DNA of 64,000 bases from Arenimonas daejeonensis. Lineage in GTDB: Bacteria > Pseudomonadota > Gammaproteobacteria > Xanthomonadales > Xanthomonadaceae. Both the position numbers and the translations under genes were made by a program. How positions within the stretch are numbered: position 1 is the first letter of the stretch; the number at the start of each line of letters is the position of its first letter. The notes beneath the pieces were generated by a model that had not been told where the DNA came from, ran no database searches, and worked only from the letters and a program-made list of their open reading frames with translations. Below, piece after piece: positions 43,527 to 53,189 of the stretch. The stretch covers positions 1,116,001-1,180,000 of the forward strand of contig NZ_CP042453.1 in NCBI RefSeq assembly GCF_007993735.1. Direction: 5' to 3'.

Positions 43527-43862
43527 TCACTTGATTCCGGGTTCGATGGCGAGGTCGCGTTCGGGCAGCCAGCCGCATTCGCCGATGGCATTCTCCACCC
43601 ACCACCAGCCGCCGGCCGATTCGATCAGGCGCACCTGGTCGCCGGCGTTGGCTTCCATCTCGCGTGCGTCGTAGTCGCGGATGCCCCGGTCTCCGTCCAG
43701 GAAACCCTGGTGCACCCAGCCGCTGCGGCCGCGTGCGTCGGTAGCCCAGATGAATTCCGGCCAGTCCACGTCGCGCACGCCCAGCACCAGTGTCTCGCCA
43801 GCGGTGAACGCGACCGGCTTGCGGTAACGGGGGCGGTAATCACGGGTCAGTCGGGCTTGCAT
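43527..43862 (-). CDS. SH3-like protein inside the dehydrogenase operon
   Basis: A 111-residue protein without signal peptide. It shows two SH3-like halves: PVAFTAGETLVLGVRDVDWPEF with GRSGWVHQGFLDGD, and EANAGDQVRLIESAGGWWWVEN with GECGWLPERDL, the alternating Gly/Trp and charge pattern of bacterial SH3b/variant SH3 domains. It lies between E1beta and E2 with gaps of four bases, so it is cotranslated with the complex. In relatives an equivalent gene is often annotated as hypothetical. A role in complex assembly is inference. Confidence 0.72.
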   Translation of the reverse strand: MQARLTRDYRPRYRKPVAFTAGETLVLGVRDVDWPEFIWATDARGRSGWVHQGFLDGDRGIRDYDAREMEANAGDQVRLIESAGGWWWVENAIGECGWLPERDLAIEPGIK

Positions 43863-43866
43863 GGCC

Positions 43867-44847
43867 TCATCCTCCTGCCACGGCGCGTCGGGACGCCGCG
43901 ACGATCTTGTCCACGCTTGGCAGGTACTTCATTTCCAGCCGGAACAGTGGAATGTGGGTGTCGTAGCCGGTGACGCGCTCGACGGGGGCGTGCAGGTCGT
44001 ACATGGATTCCTCGGCCAGGCGCGCCGCGATCTCGGCGCCGAAGCCGGCGGTCTTGGCCGCTTCGTGCACGATGACGCAGCGGCCGGTCTTGGCCACCGA
44101 CTCGCGGATGGTGTCGAAGTCCAGTGGCTTGAGCGTGGCGACGTCGATGACTTCGGCGCTGATGCCTTCGGCCGCGAGTTTATCGGCCGCTTCAAGCGTT
44201 TCCTTCACCTGTGCGCCCCAGGTCACCAGGGTCACGTCGCTGCCGTCGCGCAGCACGAAGCACACGTCCAGCGGCAGCGCCTCGCCGTCGTCGGGCACCT
44301 CCTCCTTGTATTGGCGGTAGATGCGCTTGGGCTCGAAGAAGACCACCGGGTCCGGGTCGCGGATCGCGGCCAGCAGCAGGCCGTAGGCGCGCTGCGGCGA
44401 AGACGGCATCACCACGCGCAGGCCCGGCACGTTGGTGAAGATCGATTCGTTGGCTTCGGAATGGTGCTCCGGCGCGCGGATGCCGCCGCCCCAGGGCACG
44501 CGCAGCACCATCGGGCAGGTCAGGCGGCCACGGGTGCGGTAACGGAAACGTGCGGCGTGGCAGACGATGTGGTCCACCATCGGGTACATGAAACCGTCGA
44601 ACTGCGCTTCGGCGACGGGTTTCATGCCTTGCGAGGCCAGGCCCACCGTCAGGCCCGCGATGGTCGTTTCATCGAGCGGCGTATCGAGCACGCGCTGATC
44701 GCCGAACTGCTGCTGCAGGCCGGCGGTGGCGCGGAACACGCCGCCGTTCACGCCCACGTCCTCGCCCAGCACGATCACGGTCTCGTCGTGTTTCATTTCC
44801 CAGGCCAGGGCCTGGGTGATCGCTTCGATCAGGGTGATGGCGGCCAT
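43867..44847 (-). CDS. 2-oxo acid dehydrogenase E1 beta subunit
   Basis: The 326-residue protein has ALAWEMKHDETVIVLGEDVGVNGGVF, RVLDTPLDETTIAGLTVGLA, PEHHSEANESIF and a transketolase C-terminal domain with LVTWGAQVKETLEAA. It matches the beta subunit of branched-chain 2-oxo acid (or pyruvate) dehydrogenases of the alpha/beta type. It oxidatively decarboxylates a 2-oxo acid with TPP. Its ATG overlaps the E1alpha stop by three bases. Substrate (branched-chain versus pyruvate) cannot be settled from sequence alone. Confidence 0.9.
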   Translation of the reverse strand: MAAITLIEAITQALAWEMKHDETVIVLGEDVGVNGGVFRATAGLQQQFGDQRVLDTPLDETTIAGLTVGLASQGMKPVAEAQFDGFMYPMVDHIVCHAARFRYRTRGRLTCPMVLRVPWGGGIRAPEHHSEANESIFTNVPGLRVVMPSSPQRAYGLLLAAIRDPDPVVFFEPKRIYRQYKEEVPDDGEALPLDVCFVLRDGSDVTLVTWGAQVKETLEAADKLAAEGISAEVIDVATLKPLDFDTIRESVAKTGRCVIVHEAAKTAGFGAEIAARLAEESMYDLHAPVERVTGYDTHIPLFRLEMKYLPSVDKIVAASRRAVAGG

Positions 44848-45921
44848 CAGCGGCCCTCCCACTTGATCGCGTCGGCACGCTGCGCGGCGACATCCGCCGG
44901 AAGCTCCGCATAGAGGTAGTCGAACATCGCTTCCACGGGCTGGACCTTGGTCTCGAGATAGGCGTTCACTTCCTCGTCGACCTTCTTGCCGCATTCTTCC
45001 TTCCACGCGGCCTCTTCGGTCTCGCTCCACACGCCTTCGGAAATCAGGAAGGTGCGCAGGCGCGACATCGGTTCTCGTTCCCAGGCCGCCTTCACTTCGG
45101 CGTCGTCGCGGTAGCGGCGGGCGTCGTCGGCGGTGGTGTGGTCGGACAGGCGATACGTGACCAGCTCCAGCACGCTGCCACCGTGGCCGTTGCGGGCGCG
45201 CTTGAGCGCGTGGTCCATGGCGGCGCGCACGGCGATGATGTCGTTGCCGTCCACCTGCACGCAGTCCAGGCCGCCGGCCAGTCCCTTCTGCGCCAGCGTC
45301 TTGGCGCCGGTCTGCGACTTGCGCGGCACCGAGATCGCCCACTGGTTGTTGATGATGCACAGGATGAAGGGCAGCGTGTAGGCGCCGGCGGAATTGATCG
45401 CGGCATAGGTGTCGGTCTTGGAGCTGCCGCCGTCGCCGACGCAGGTCACCGCCACCCGCGGCTCGCCGCGCAGCTTGAAGGCCAGCGCGGCGCCGGCCGC
45501 ATGCAGGCACTGGGTGCCGATCGGCACGCACCAGGGGTAGTCGTGCGGCGGCCCGGAGAAATCGTTGCCACGTTCGTCGCCGCCCCAGTACATCAGGATG
45601 TCGCGGGGTTTGACGCCGCGAACGATCTGGGCGCCGTATTCGCGGTACGAAGGCGCGAACACGTCGTCGTACTGCATCGCGCTGCCGATGCCGATGTGCG
45701 ACGCCTCGTGGCCCAGGCAGCTGGCGTAGGTGCCGAGCTTGCCGGTGCGCTGCAGCGCCACCGACTTGCTGTCGAAGGTGCGCACGTACAGCATCTGCTT
45801 GAACAGCTCGACCAGGTTGCGGCGGTCGCGCGCGAACTCGGGCAGATCATCGCGGACCAGGCGTCCGTCGGACCCGAGGTACTGCAGGTATTCGATTTCG
45901 AAACTGGCTACCAGGGGACAT
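44847..45921 (-). CDS. 2-oxo acid dehydrogenase E1 alpha subunit, frameshifted at start
   Basis: The TPP-binding core is intact: VAVTCVGDGGSSKTDTYAAIN with the GDG...N motif, and INNQWAISVPRKSQT. RLSDHTTADDARRYRD includes a phosphorylation-loop-like region. The start region is broken: from ATG 45921 (after GGGAGGGACACG) the frame needs one C fewer in CCCC (minus strand, 45914-45917) to continue into LVASFEIEYLQYLG and MLYVRTFDSKSVALQRTGK. It is the first gene of the operon E1alpha-E1beta-SH3-E2-VOC. No E3 (lipoamide dehydrogenase) is present here. Confidence 0.9.
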
Positions 45922-45979
45922 CGTGTCCCTCCCGGGGAAACGAGCCCCGATCATAGCCGAGCCCGCCGGCCGGAAGCGA

Positions 45980-46003
45980 AACGGGCGCCCGAAGGCGCCC
46001 GTT
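45980..46003 (-). terminator. UUCG-loop hairpin downstream of the nuclease gene
   Basis: AACGGGCGCC and GGCGCCCGTT form a perfect 10-bp stem. Read on the minus strand the loop is TTCG, a very stable tetraloop. It lies 23 bases past the nuclease stop and upstream of E1alpha, so it would end the nuclease transcript. Confidence 0.7.
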
Positions 46004-46025
46004 CGCATGCGCATGGTGCCTGGGA

Positions 46026-49000
46026 TCAGTCGCCCCGGATCCAGCGCGGACGGCCGACGACCTTGGCGCTGTCACCGCGGCTGTCGTTGCCGGGCTGGGT
46101 GTCGTTGCTGCGGGTGTCGGCTTCGACGCGCAGTCCCACGGTGTCGATCGGGGTCAGGCGCACGGCCTCGAGGTCGACCAGCAGGAAGTCGATCTCGCCC
46201 GGGACCATCGGCTGCTCACGGCCGCAGGACACCTCGCTGCCACCTGCCACCGCCACCGGCGTGCCGCAGAGCCAGCCGGCGGCCAGCACCTGGCGCACCT
46301 GGTCCGGCGTGCCGTCGATGCGCAGCGTCAGTTCCGGACGGATCGCGCGCGATTCGCCGCGGTTGCGCACGGTCGCCACGAACGGCACCGACTGGCCGTC
46401 GAACACCAGCTTGAACGGCGTGAACACCGTCGTCGCCAGGTCGGCATCCAGGAAAGCCGGCACCACCAGGTCGGCCACCAGCGGATCGTGGTCGGAGGTG
46501 CGCACCGGCACGGTCGGGTCGGCGGCGTTGTCGGTGGCGAAGTCGCTGTTGACGCGGGCGTGGTGCAGCGTCGCCTCGGTGGTCTCGAGCACGGCCTCGT
46601 TCACCAGCGCGTGGTCCAGGGTCTGGATGTTGCCCTCGAACACGTACGAGTACTGCTCGGCCTCGGGTTTGGTGCCGATCAGGTTGGTCAGCGGGCGGGT
46701 GACGGCGCTGTCGGCCCAGGCCAGCACCTGGTCGGCCGGCGCCGGCGTGCCGCGGATGATGCCCATCACGTCCATGTAGCCGTCGTTGAAGTCGAAGGCG
46801 TTGTAGTCGCCGATCAGTACCAGCGGCGCGTCGGCGTTGTTGGCCTGGATCGACTCGACCAGCTCCGACAGCTTCACCGCCTGCTGCAGGCGCTTGCCGC
46901 GCGAGCGGTCGCCGTCCGTGCCCCAGACCGCGCGCGGCGTGGTGTCGTTGACGTCGAGCAGGGACAGCGTGTGGTTCAGCAGCACGTGCAGCGGGTAGCT
47001 GCGGTCGCGTTCGCCGTTCACGCGGGCCTGCAGCAGCAGCGGGGCGCGGTCGAACAGCACGCCGTTCGCGTTGCCGTCCGGCGCGGTCAGGGTGTCGGCG
47101 GCGAACTGCTCGGTCACCGACAGCACTTCCACGCGCGGCAGGCCGTTCTCGACCGGCGCGGTCTTGACCAGGTAACCCAGGCGCTGGCTGCCCGACGTGG
47201 ACAGCAGATAGGCCTCGTACATCGGGTTGTCCGGGCAGGTGCCGAACTCGTCGTCGTTGATGGCGCGGGCCAGGCGCTGCGCGGTTTCCAGGTTGGCGAT
47301 CTCGACCAGGCCGACCACGTCCGGATTGCGCAGGTACTGGCAGAACACCTCGGTCAGCTTGCTCAGCCGGTTCAGCGGCACCGACTCGCCGCCGCTGAGG
47401 TTCTCGATGTTGTAGCTGCCGATGCGGATCGCGCCTTCCTCGGCCACGGGCACGGCGGCGATCTGCGCGCCGCCGCTGATGGCCAGCCCGCTGTTGTCGC
47501 CGATCAGCAGGGTGAAGTCGCCGCGGTCGTAATACAGGATGCCTTCCATGCCTTCGACCAGGTGCCGGCGTCCACGTACAGCGCGGTGCCGTCCTCGAGC
47601 CCGCGGCTTTCGACGCGCAGCCGCTCGGGATTGCGGTCGAACACCGGGATGTTGTTGCCCGGCGGCAGCGGCACGGCGTCGAGCGCGGCGATGCCGGGCT
47701 CGCGCGCCGGGCGCGGGGTCTGCGGCAGGGTGACGTGGAAGTCGCCGAAGGCATTGGTCGGGCCGACCACCTTGCCGGCCGGCAGCTGCACGCGCATGCC
47801 CTGGTAACGGCCCAGCGCAGACAGCGGCACTTCCGGCGCGAGCACGGTGTCGTCCAGCACCACGGCCGGCGGCAGCGACTGGCCGGTGGCGAGCACCGTC
47901 AGCGTGCTGTTGCCCAGCTGGGTCAGCGGGAAACCATGCGGCGTGCGCGAGAACTGCGTCACGCGGCCGGCGACCCGCAGGCGATTGCCCACGGCGGCAT
48001 CGGCCGGCGGCGCGGCATTGGTGAACACGAACAGGCCCTCGGCCGTGGCCGGGTCGCCGTCCTCATCGCCGATGGCGCTCTGGATGAAATAGCCGTTGGC
48101 GCGACGCGCGGTGACGATGCCTTCGGTCACCACTTCGGTGCCGACCGGCAGCGGCGAACCGACGCCCGTGCCCTGGATTTCCGCGATGTCGACGCGTGCG
48201 ACCACGGACAGCGCGATCGACGTCGCACCGCTGCGGCCTTCGGCGTCGGCGATCGCGACCGGCAGCGTGGCCGGGCCGGCCGGCGTCGCGGCGTCCACCG
48301 TGGCCTGCCAGGAGAAGGTCAGGTCGCCGGCGGTCGCATCGCCATTCGTGCCGTCGTCGTGGAAGGCCTGGGTCGCGGCGCCGCCGATGGCGGCCAGGTC
48401 GGCCGTGACCGTGATGCCGGTGCTGGCGGGATTGGCGCCCGGGGTCACCGTGACGGTGAGCAGGGTGCTGTCGCCGGCCGCGAGGCTGGCCGGGCTGGCG
48501 CTGCCCGCGGCGGCCGGGTCGGTCGGCAGGCCGCCGCCGCCGCAGCTCGCGCTGTGGCTGCCGAGCCCGTCGAAGGTGTCGGTGGCGTAGCCGTCCCACT
48601 CGATGGCGGGGTCGAAGGCGTCGCTGCCGTCGGTGTCGCCGGCGCAGACACTGGCCTTGCGGCGGATGGTGTTGTCGGCGGTCGAAGCCAGGCCGGTGCC
48701 CCACTGGCTGCCCGGGTCGACGCCGATCTGGCCGGCGACGTCGAGCAGGTCGCCGCCCTTGCGCAGCACGATGGCGTCGTCGCCATTGAACCAGCTGGTG
48801 CCCGAGACCTGGTCCGCGGCTGCCAGGATCGTCGCGTTGGCGTTGCCGGGCGCGATCACGAAGGCCTCGCCATCCGCGAGCGTGCCACTCAGCGCCAGAT
48901 TGAAGTTGGCCGTGGTGCCGCCGTTGAAATAGAACTGCAGGGTGTACCCGCCGGCGGCCAGGTCCACCGGCGCACCGGTCCCGTTGTAGATCTCGACCGC

Positions 49001-49126
49001 CTTGTTGTTGCTGCTGCCCTCGACGATCTCGGACAGGAACAGGTCGGTGGCGGCGGCGCTGGCCGGTGCCGCAAGGGGCAGGGCGAGCAGGAAAATCAGG
49101 GCGTGCAGGCGCGGGTCATGGCGCAT
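46026..49126 (-). CDS. ExeM/NucH-type secreted endonuclease with lamin-tail domain, frameshifted
   Basis: A roughly 1,030-residue secreted protein. A signal peptide (ending AAPASAAA) precedes a lamin-tail-like domain (LFLSEIVEGSSNNKAVEIYN). A long beta-rich region follows, with a bacterial Ig-like stretch (LPTDPAAAGSASPA) and an OB-fold-type segment (VDIAEIQGTG). The endonuclease/exonuclease/phosphatase domain contains SYNIENLS, VVGLVEIANLE, LIGDYNAFDFND, LDHALVN and TSDHDPLVADL. These are the ExeM family motifs, giving extracellular DNA degradation. A one-base shift near 47545-47556 divides it. A C-terminal beta domain lacks an obvious PEP-CTERM anchor. Confidence 0.85.
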
Positions 49127-49274
49127 GGAGGGTCACCTTCTGGGTTCTCGGGGCTGCCAGCGGGTCCGGAACCCCGAAGGGCCCCTGCCGGACTGTGACA
49201 GAGCGCGCACTTTATATCGGAAAATGCGTCGCCCGCATGACAGACTTCCACCCTTCGGACCTGAACCCCTTGCC

Positions 49275-50134
49275 ATGACCCAGCCCCCAACCAGCGCGCC
49301 CTCGAACAGGGCATCACCACCGACCTGCGCGACCGCCTCAGCTACGGCGGCTATCTGCAGCTGGACACTCTGCTGTCAGCGCAAAAGCCGCTGTCCAATC
49401 CCGCTCACCATGACGAGATGCTGTTCATCGTCCAGCACCACGTGGCCGAGCTGTGGCTGAAGCTGGTGATCCACGAGCTGCGCGCCGCTACCGAGTGCCT
49501 GAAGAACGGCGAACTGGGCCCGATGCAGAAGATCCTGGCGCGGGTGAAGCTGGTGCAGCGCCAGCTCTACGAACAGTGGTCGGTGCTCGAAACCCTGACG
49601 CCGGCCGACTACCTGGCGTTCCGCGACGTGCTGGGCCCGGCATCGGGGTTCCAGTCGCTGCAGTACCGCCTGGTCGAGTTCCTGCTGGGCAACAAGAACG
49701 CCGACATGGTGCGCGTGTTCAGCCATGACACGGCTGCCACCACCGAGCTGCAGGCCGCGCTGGACGCGCCCAGCCTGTACGACGAATTCCTGCGCCACCT
49801 GCACCGCCGCGGCTACGCCATCCCCGTGTCCTGCGTCGAACGCGACTGGTCGCTGCCGCACCAGCGCGAGCCCGGCCTGATCCCGGTGTTCAAGACGATC
49901 TACGAGGACACCGACCAGCATTGGGAGGCTTACGCCACCTGCGAACAGCTGGTGGATGTGGAGGTCAGCTTCCAGTTGTGGCGATTCAGGCACATGAAGA
50001 CGGTGGAACGCATCATCGGCTACCGGCGCGGCACCGGTGGCAGCTCGGGCGTGGGCTTCCTCAAGCAGGCGCTGGACCTGACTTTCTTCCCGGAATTGTT
50101 CGAAGTGCGCACGGTCCTGGGCCAACCGGGGTGA
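49275..50134 (+). CDS. kynA: Tryptophan 2,3-dioxygenase, frameshifted at start
   Basis: The main frame matches tryptophan 2,3-dioxygenase: [55 protein letters not shown], and the heme-ligand and glycine-loop region [22 protein letters not shown]. From ATG 49275 the N-terminus (MTQP) needs one C more (or two fewer) in the CCCCC run at 49284-49288 to enter [17 protein letters not shown]. It cleaves the indole ring of tryptophan to N-formylkynurenine. No other kynurenine-pathway gene is in the window. Confidence 0.93.
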
Positions 50135-50186
50135 GCGCGCCGGCAGGGGCTGGCATACTCCGGGCCTTGTTTTCCGCGAGCCCGCC

Positions 50187-51434
50187 ATGCCTCCCGCTTC
50201 CAGCGCCCTGATCACCAACGACATCGTCCTGCTCGGCCTGATCGCCGCCACCCTCGGCGCGATCTTCTGGGCCTCCAGCGGTCCCACGCCTTGGCTCAAG
50301 CGCATCTTCGCGGTCGTGCCGGCGCTGCTGCTGTGCTACTTCATCCCGGCGATCTACAACACCACCGGCCTGATCGACGGCCACGCCACCAAGCTCTACA
50401 ACCCGGTGGCGCGCGATGTGCTGCTGCCGGCGGCGCTGGTGCTGCTGACGCTGTCCATCGACCTGCCGGCCATCATCAAGCTTGGGCCGAAACTTCTGCT
50501 CGTGTTCTGCGCCGGCACCCTGGGCGTGATGCTGGGCGCACCGGTGGCCTTCCTGGCCATGGGCGTGATCCATCCGGAAACCGTGGCCGGCGACACCTGG
50601 GCCGGCATGGCCGCGCTGGCCGGCAGCTGGATCGGCGGCGGCGCCAACATGGTGGCCATGCGCGAGGTCTGGAACGTAGACGCGACCACCTTCGGCCAGT
50701 TCGCGGTGGTGGACGTGGCGGTGTCCAGCCTGTGGATGGCGGTGCTGCTGTTCCTGTCCGGGCGCGCCGAGGCGATGGACGCGCGCCGCAACCTGGACAC
50801 CCGCGCGCTGGATGAAATGAAGCAGCGTGTCGCCGCCTACCAGGCCGCGAACGCGCGAATTCCCTCGCTGACCGACCTGATGGTGATCGTCGCGGTCGCC
50901 TTCGGTGGCGTCGGCCTGGCGCATGCGATCGCGGCGCCGCTGGCGGCGTGGTTCGGTGGCAATTTCGACTGGGCCAGCCGCTTCAGCCTGGACTCACCTT
51001 TCGTCTGGGTGGTGGTGATCTCGACCTCGATCGGCCTGGGCCTGAGCTTTACCCGCGCGCGCCGGCTCGAAAGCGCCGGCGCTTCCAGGCTTGGTTCGGT
51101 GATGCTGTATTTCCTGATCGCCTGCATCGGCATGCAGATGGACCTGCTGGCTCTGCTGGACCGGCCGTGGCTGTTCCTGCTGGGCGTGATCTGGATGGCC
51201 ACCCACATCCTGGTGCTGTGGACGGTGGCCCGCCTGGTGAAGGCGCCGCTGTTCTATTTCGCCATCGGCTCGCAGGGCAACATCGGCGCTGCCGCGTCCG
51301 CGCCGGTGGTGGCCGCGGCCTTCCATCCCTCGCTGGCGCCGGTGGGCGTGCTGCTGGGCACCGTGGGCTACGCCACCGGCACCTACCTGGCCTACGTGGT
51401 CGGGCTGATGCTCAAGGCCCTGGCCGGCGCGTGA
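50187..51434 (+). CDS. DUF819 family permease-like membrane protein
   Basis: The 415-residue protein has about eleven to twelve membrane helices and the DUF819 (YjcL-like) motifs PWLKRIFAVVPALLLCYFIPA, GSWIGGGANMVAMREVW with its glycine run, and IGSQGNIGAAASAPVVAAA. Members are predicted transporters, function unproven. It follows kynA after 52 bases on the same strand and could be cotranscribed with it, hinting at a tryptophan- or kynurenine-linked transport role, but this is inference. Confidence 0.85.
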   Translation: MPPASSALITNDIVLLGLIAATLGAIFWASSGPTPWLKRIFAVVPALLLCYFIPAIYNTTGLIDGHATKLYNPVARDVLLPAALVLLTLSIDLPAIIKLGPKLLLVFCAGTLGVMLGAPVAFLAMGVIHPETVAGDTWAGMAALAGSWIGGGANMVAMREVWNVDATTFGQFAVVDVAVSSLWMAVLLFLSGRAEAMDARRNLDTRALDEMKQRVAAYQAANARIPSLTDLMVIVAVAFGGVGLAHAIAAPLAAWFGGNFDWASRFSLDSPFVWVVVISTSIGLGLSFTRARRLESAGASRLGSVMLYFLIACIGMQMDLLALLDRPWLFLLGVIWMATHILVLWTVARLVKAPLFYFAIGSQGNIGAAASAPVVAAAFHPSLAPVGVLLGTVGYATGTYLAYVVGLMLKALAGA

Positions 51435-51562
51435 AGATGACGGTGATTTGACTCCCCATCCGCCAGCGGGTACACCTTCCGGGCCTCGCGAAACCGCTTC
51501 TGCCGGCCCGCGGGCCTTAAAAACCATTATTCCAATCACTTAGAAACCAGGGGAGAGACCGC

Positions 51563-53068
51563 ATGAGCGGTGCCGCCACCACGCCCAACCAGGCGCCCAT
51601 TCCGGAATTCCAGCAGATGATGGGCCATCCGCGCCCCCTGTGGATGCTGTTCATGACGGAGTTCTGGGAGCGCTTCGCGTTCTACGGCATGCGCTGGGCG
51701 CTTGCCCTGTACATCGTCGCGCAGTTCTACGAAGGCGATTCGGCGGGCGAAGCGCCCGCCAGCCGCCTTTACGGTGCCTACCTCGCCCTGGTCTACGCCG
51801 CGGCGCTGTTTGGCGGATACGTGGCCGACAAGATCATCGGTTACCAGCGCTCGATCCTGCTGGGCGCCGTGGTGATGGCGATCGGCCTGTTCATGATCGT
51901 CGTACCGAACGAATTGGTGTTCAAGCTCGGCCTGGCGACGATCATCGCGGGCAACGGCCTGTTCAAGCCGAACATCTCGACCATGGTCGGCCAGCTCTAC
52001 ACGTCGGGCGACACGCGTCGCGATGCCGGCTTCACGCTGTTCTACATGGGCATCAATGCCGGTGCGTTCATCGCCCCGATCCTCACCGGCTGGCTTGCCG
52101 AGCGCATGTTCGGCGGCTCGCCGGAGATGCCGGCGTACAAGGTCGTGTTCATCGCGTCCGGCATCGGCATGGTGATCAGCCTGATCTGGTTCTGGATCGG
52201 CCGCGGGCAGCTCAAGGGCGTCGGCCGGCCGCCGGAAGGTGACGGCGGCAACCGCAACATGCTGTACGTATTCGCCGGCGTGCTGGTCGCCATCCCGGTG
52301 ATCTACTTCCTGCTTTCGATCGACGCCGGCAACCTGCAGTGGCTGCTGACCGCGCTCTTCATCGGCCTGTGCGTGCTGATCCTGAAGGAAGGCTTCAGGG
52401 ACGGCGCCGTGCGGCGCGACATGGCCATCGCGATGTTGATCATCTTCGCGTTCAACGTGCTGTTCTGGATGTTCTTCGAGCAGGCGGGCAGTTCGTTCAA
52501 CTTCCTGGCGCAGAACATCGTCAACCGCGACCTCGGCGGCTGGATCTTCCCGGTCGGCTGGTTCCAGTCCGTGAACTCGCTGGCGATCATCACGCTGGCA
52601 CCGCTGATCGCCTGGATGTGGATCAAGATGGGCAGCCGCAATCCGTCGATCCCGCGCAAGTTCGGCCTCGGCATCATCTTCAACGGGCTGGCGTTCCTGC
52701 TGCTGATGTTCGCGCTGTCGAGCCTGGTCGACCCGGAGACGCTGAAGATCCCGTTCTGGACGCTGTTCATGGTCTACGTGATCCAGTCGATCGGCGAGCT
52801 GTTCCTGTCGCCCATCGGCCTGTCGATGGTGACCAAGCTGGCGCCGGTGCGCCTGGTCGGTTTCGGCATGGGCGGCTGGTTCCTTTCGACGGCCATCGGC
52901 AACAACCTGTCGGGTATCTTCGCCAGTCACGTCAGCGGCGAAACCGGCATGACCGTCGACTCGGCGCTGTCGGGTTACACGTTCGGCTTCTGGGTGCTGC
53001 TGGGCAGCGGCGTGCTGCTGTTCCTGATCGCTCCGCTGATCCAGAAGCTGATGCACGGCGTGAAGTAA
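51563..53068 (+). CDS. POT family proton-dependent oligopeptide transporter
   Basis: The 501-residue protein has FWERFAFYGMRWAL (the ExxERFxYY motif, here EFWERFAFYG), GYVADKIIGYQRSILLG, and FYMGINAGAFIAPILTGWLAE, all signatures of the POT/PTR family. About fourteen membrane helices fit the DtpT-like branch. It imports di- and tripeptides with protons. RBS GGGGAGAG precedes the ATG. Its stop is followed by a good terminator, so it is transcribed alone. Confidence 0.92.
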   Translation: MSGAATTPNQAPIPEFQQMMGHPRPLWMLFMTEFWERFAFYGMRWALALYIVAQFYEGDSAGEAPASRLYGAYLALVYAAALFGGYVADKIIGYQRSILLGAVVMAIGLFMIVVPNELVFKLGLATIIAGNGLFKPNISTMVGQLYTSGDTRRDAGFTLFYMGINAGAFIAPILTGWLAERMFGGSPEMPAYKVVFIASGIGMVISLIWFWIGRGQLKGVGRPPEGDGGNRNMLYVFAGVLVAIPVIYFLLSIDAGNLQWLLTALFIGLCVLILKEGFRDGAVRRDMAIAMLIIFAFNVLFWMFFEQAGSSFNFLAQNIVNRDLGGWIFPVGWFQSVNSLAIITLAPLIAWMWIKMGSRNPSIPRKFGLGIIFNGLAFLLLMFALSSLVDPETLKIPFWTLFMVYVIQSIGELFLSPIGLSMVTKLAPVRLVGFGMGGWFLSTAIGNNLSGIFASHVSGETGMTVDSALSGYTFGFWVLLGSGVLLFLIAPLIQKLMHGVK

Positions 53069-53092
53069 GCGCCGGGCTTCCACGTACCGCCA

Positions 53093-53123
53093 CGCGGCCC
53101 GGGATTCCCGGGCCGCGTTGTTT
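53093..53123 (+). terminator. Terminator after the POT transporter
   Basis: CGCGGCCCGGG (53093-53103) and CCCGGGCCGCG (53107-53117) form an 11-bp perfect stem with an ATT loop, followed by TTGTTTC. Confidence 0.7.
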
Positions 53124-53189
53124 CAAGAGCAGGATTTCCCGGGCTGCCATCGGCGGCGCCGGAAGCCACGAGACCGCAGGATCGAGCTG

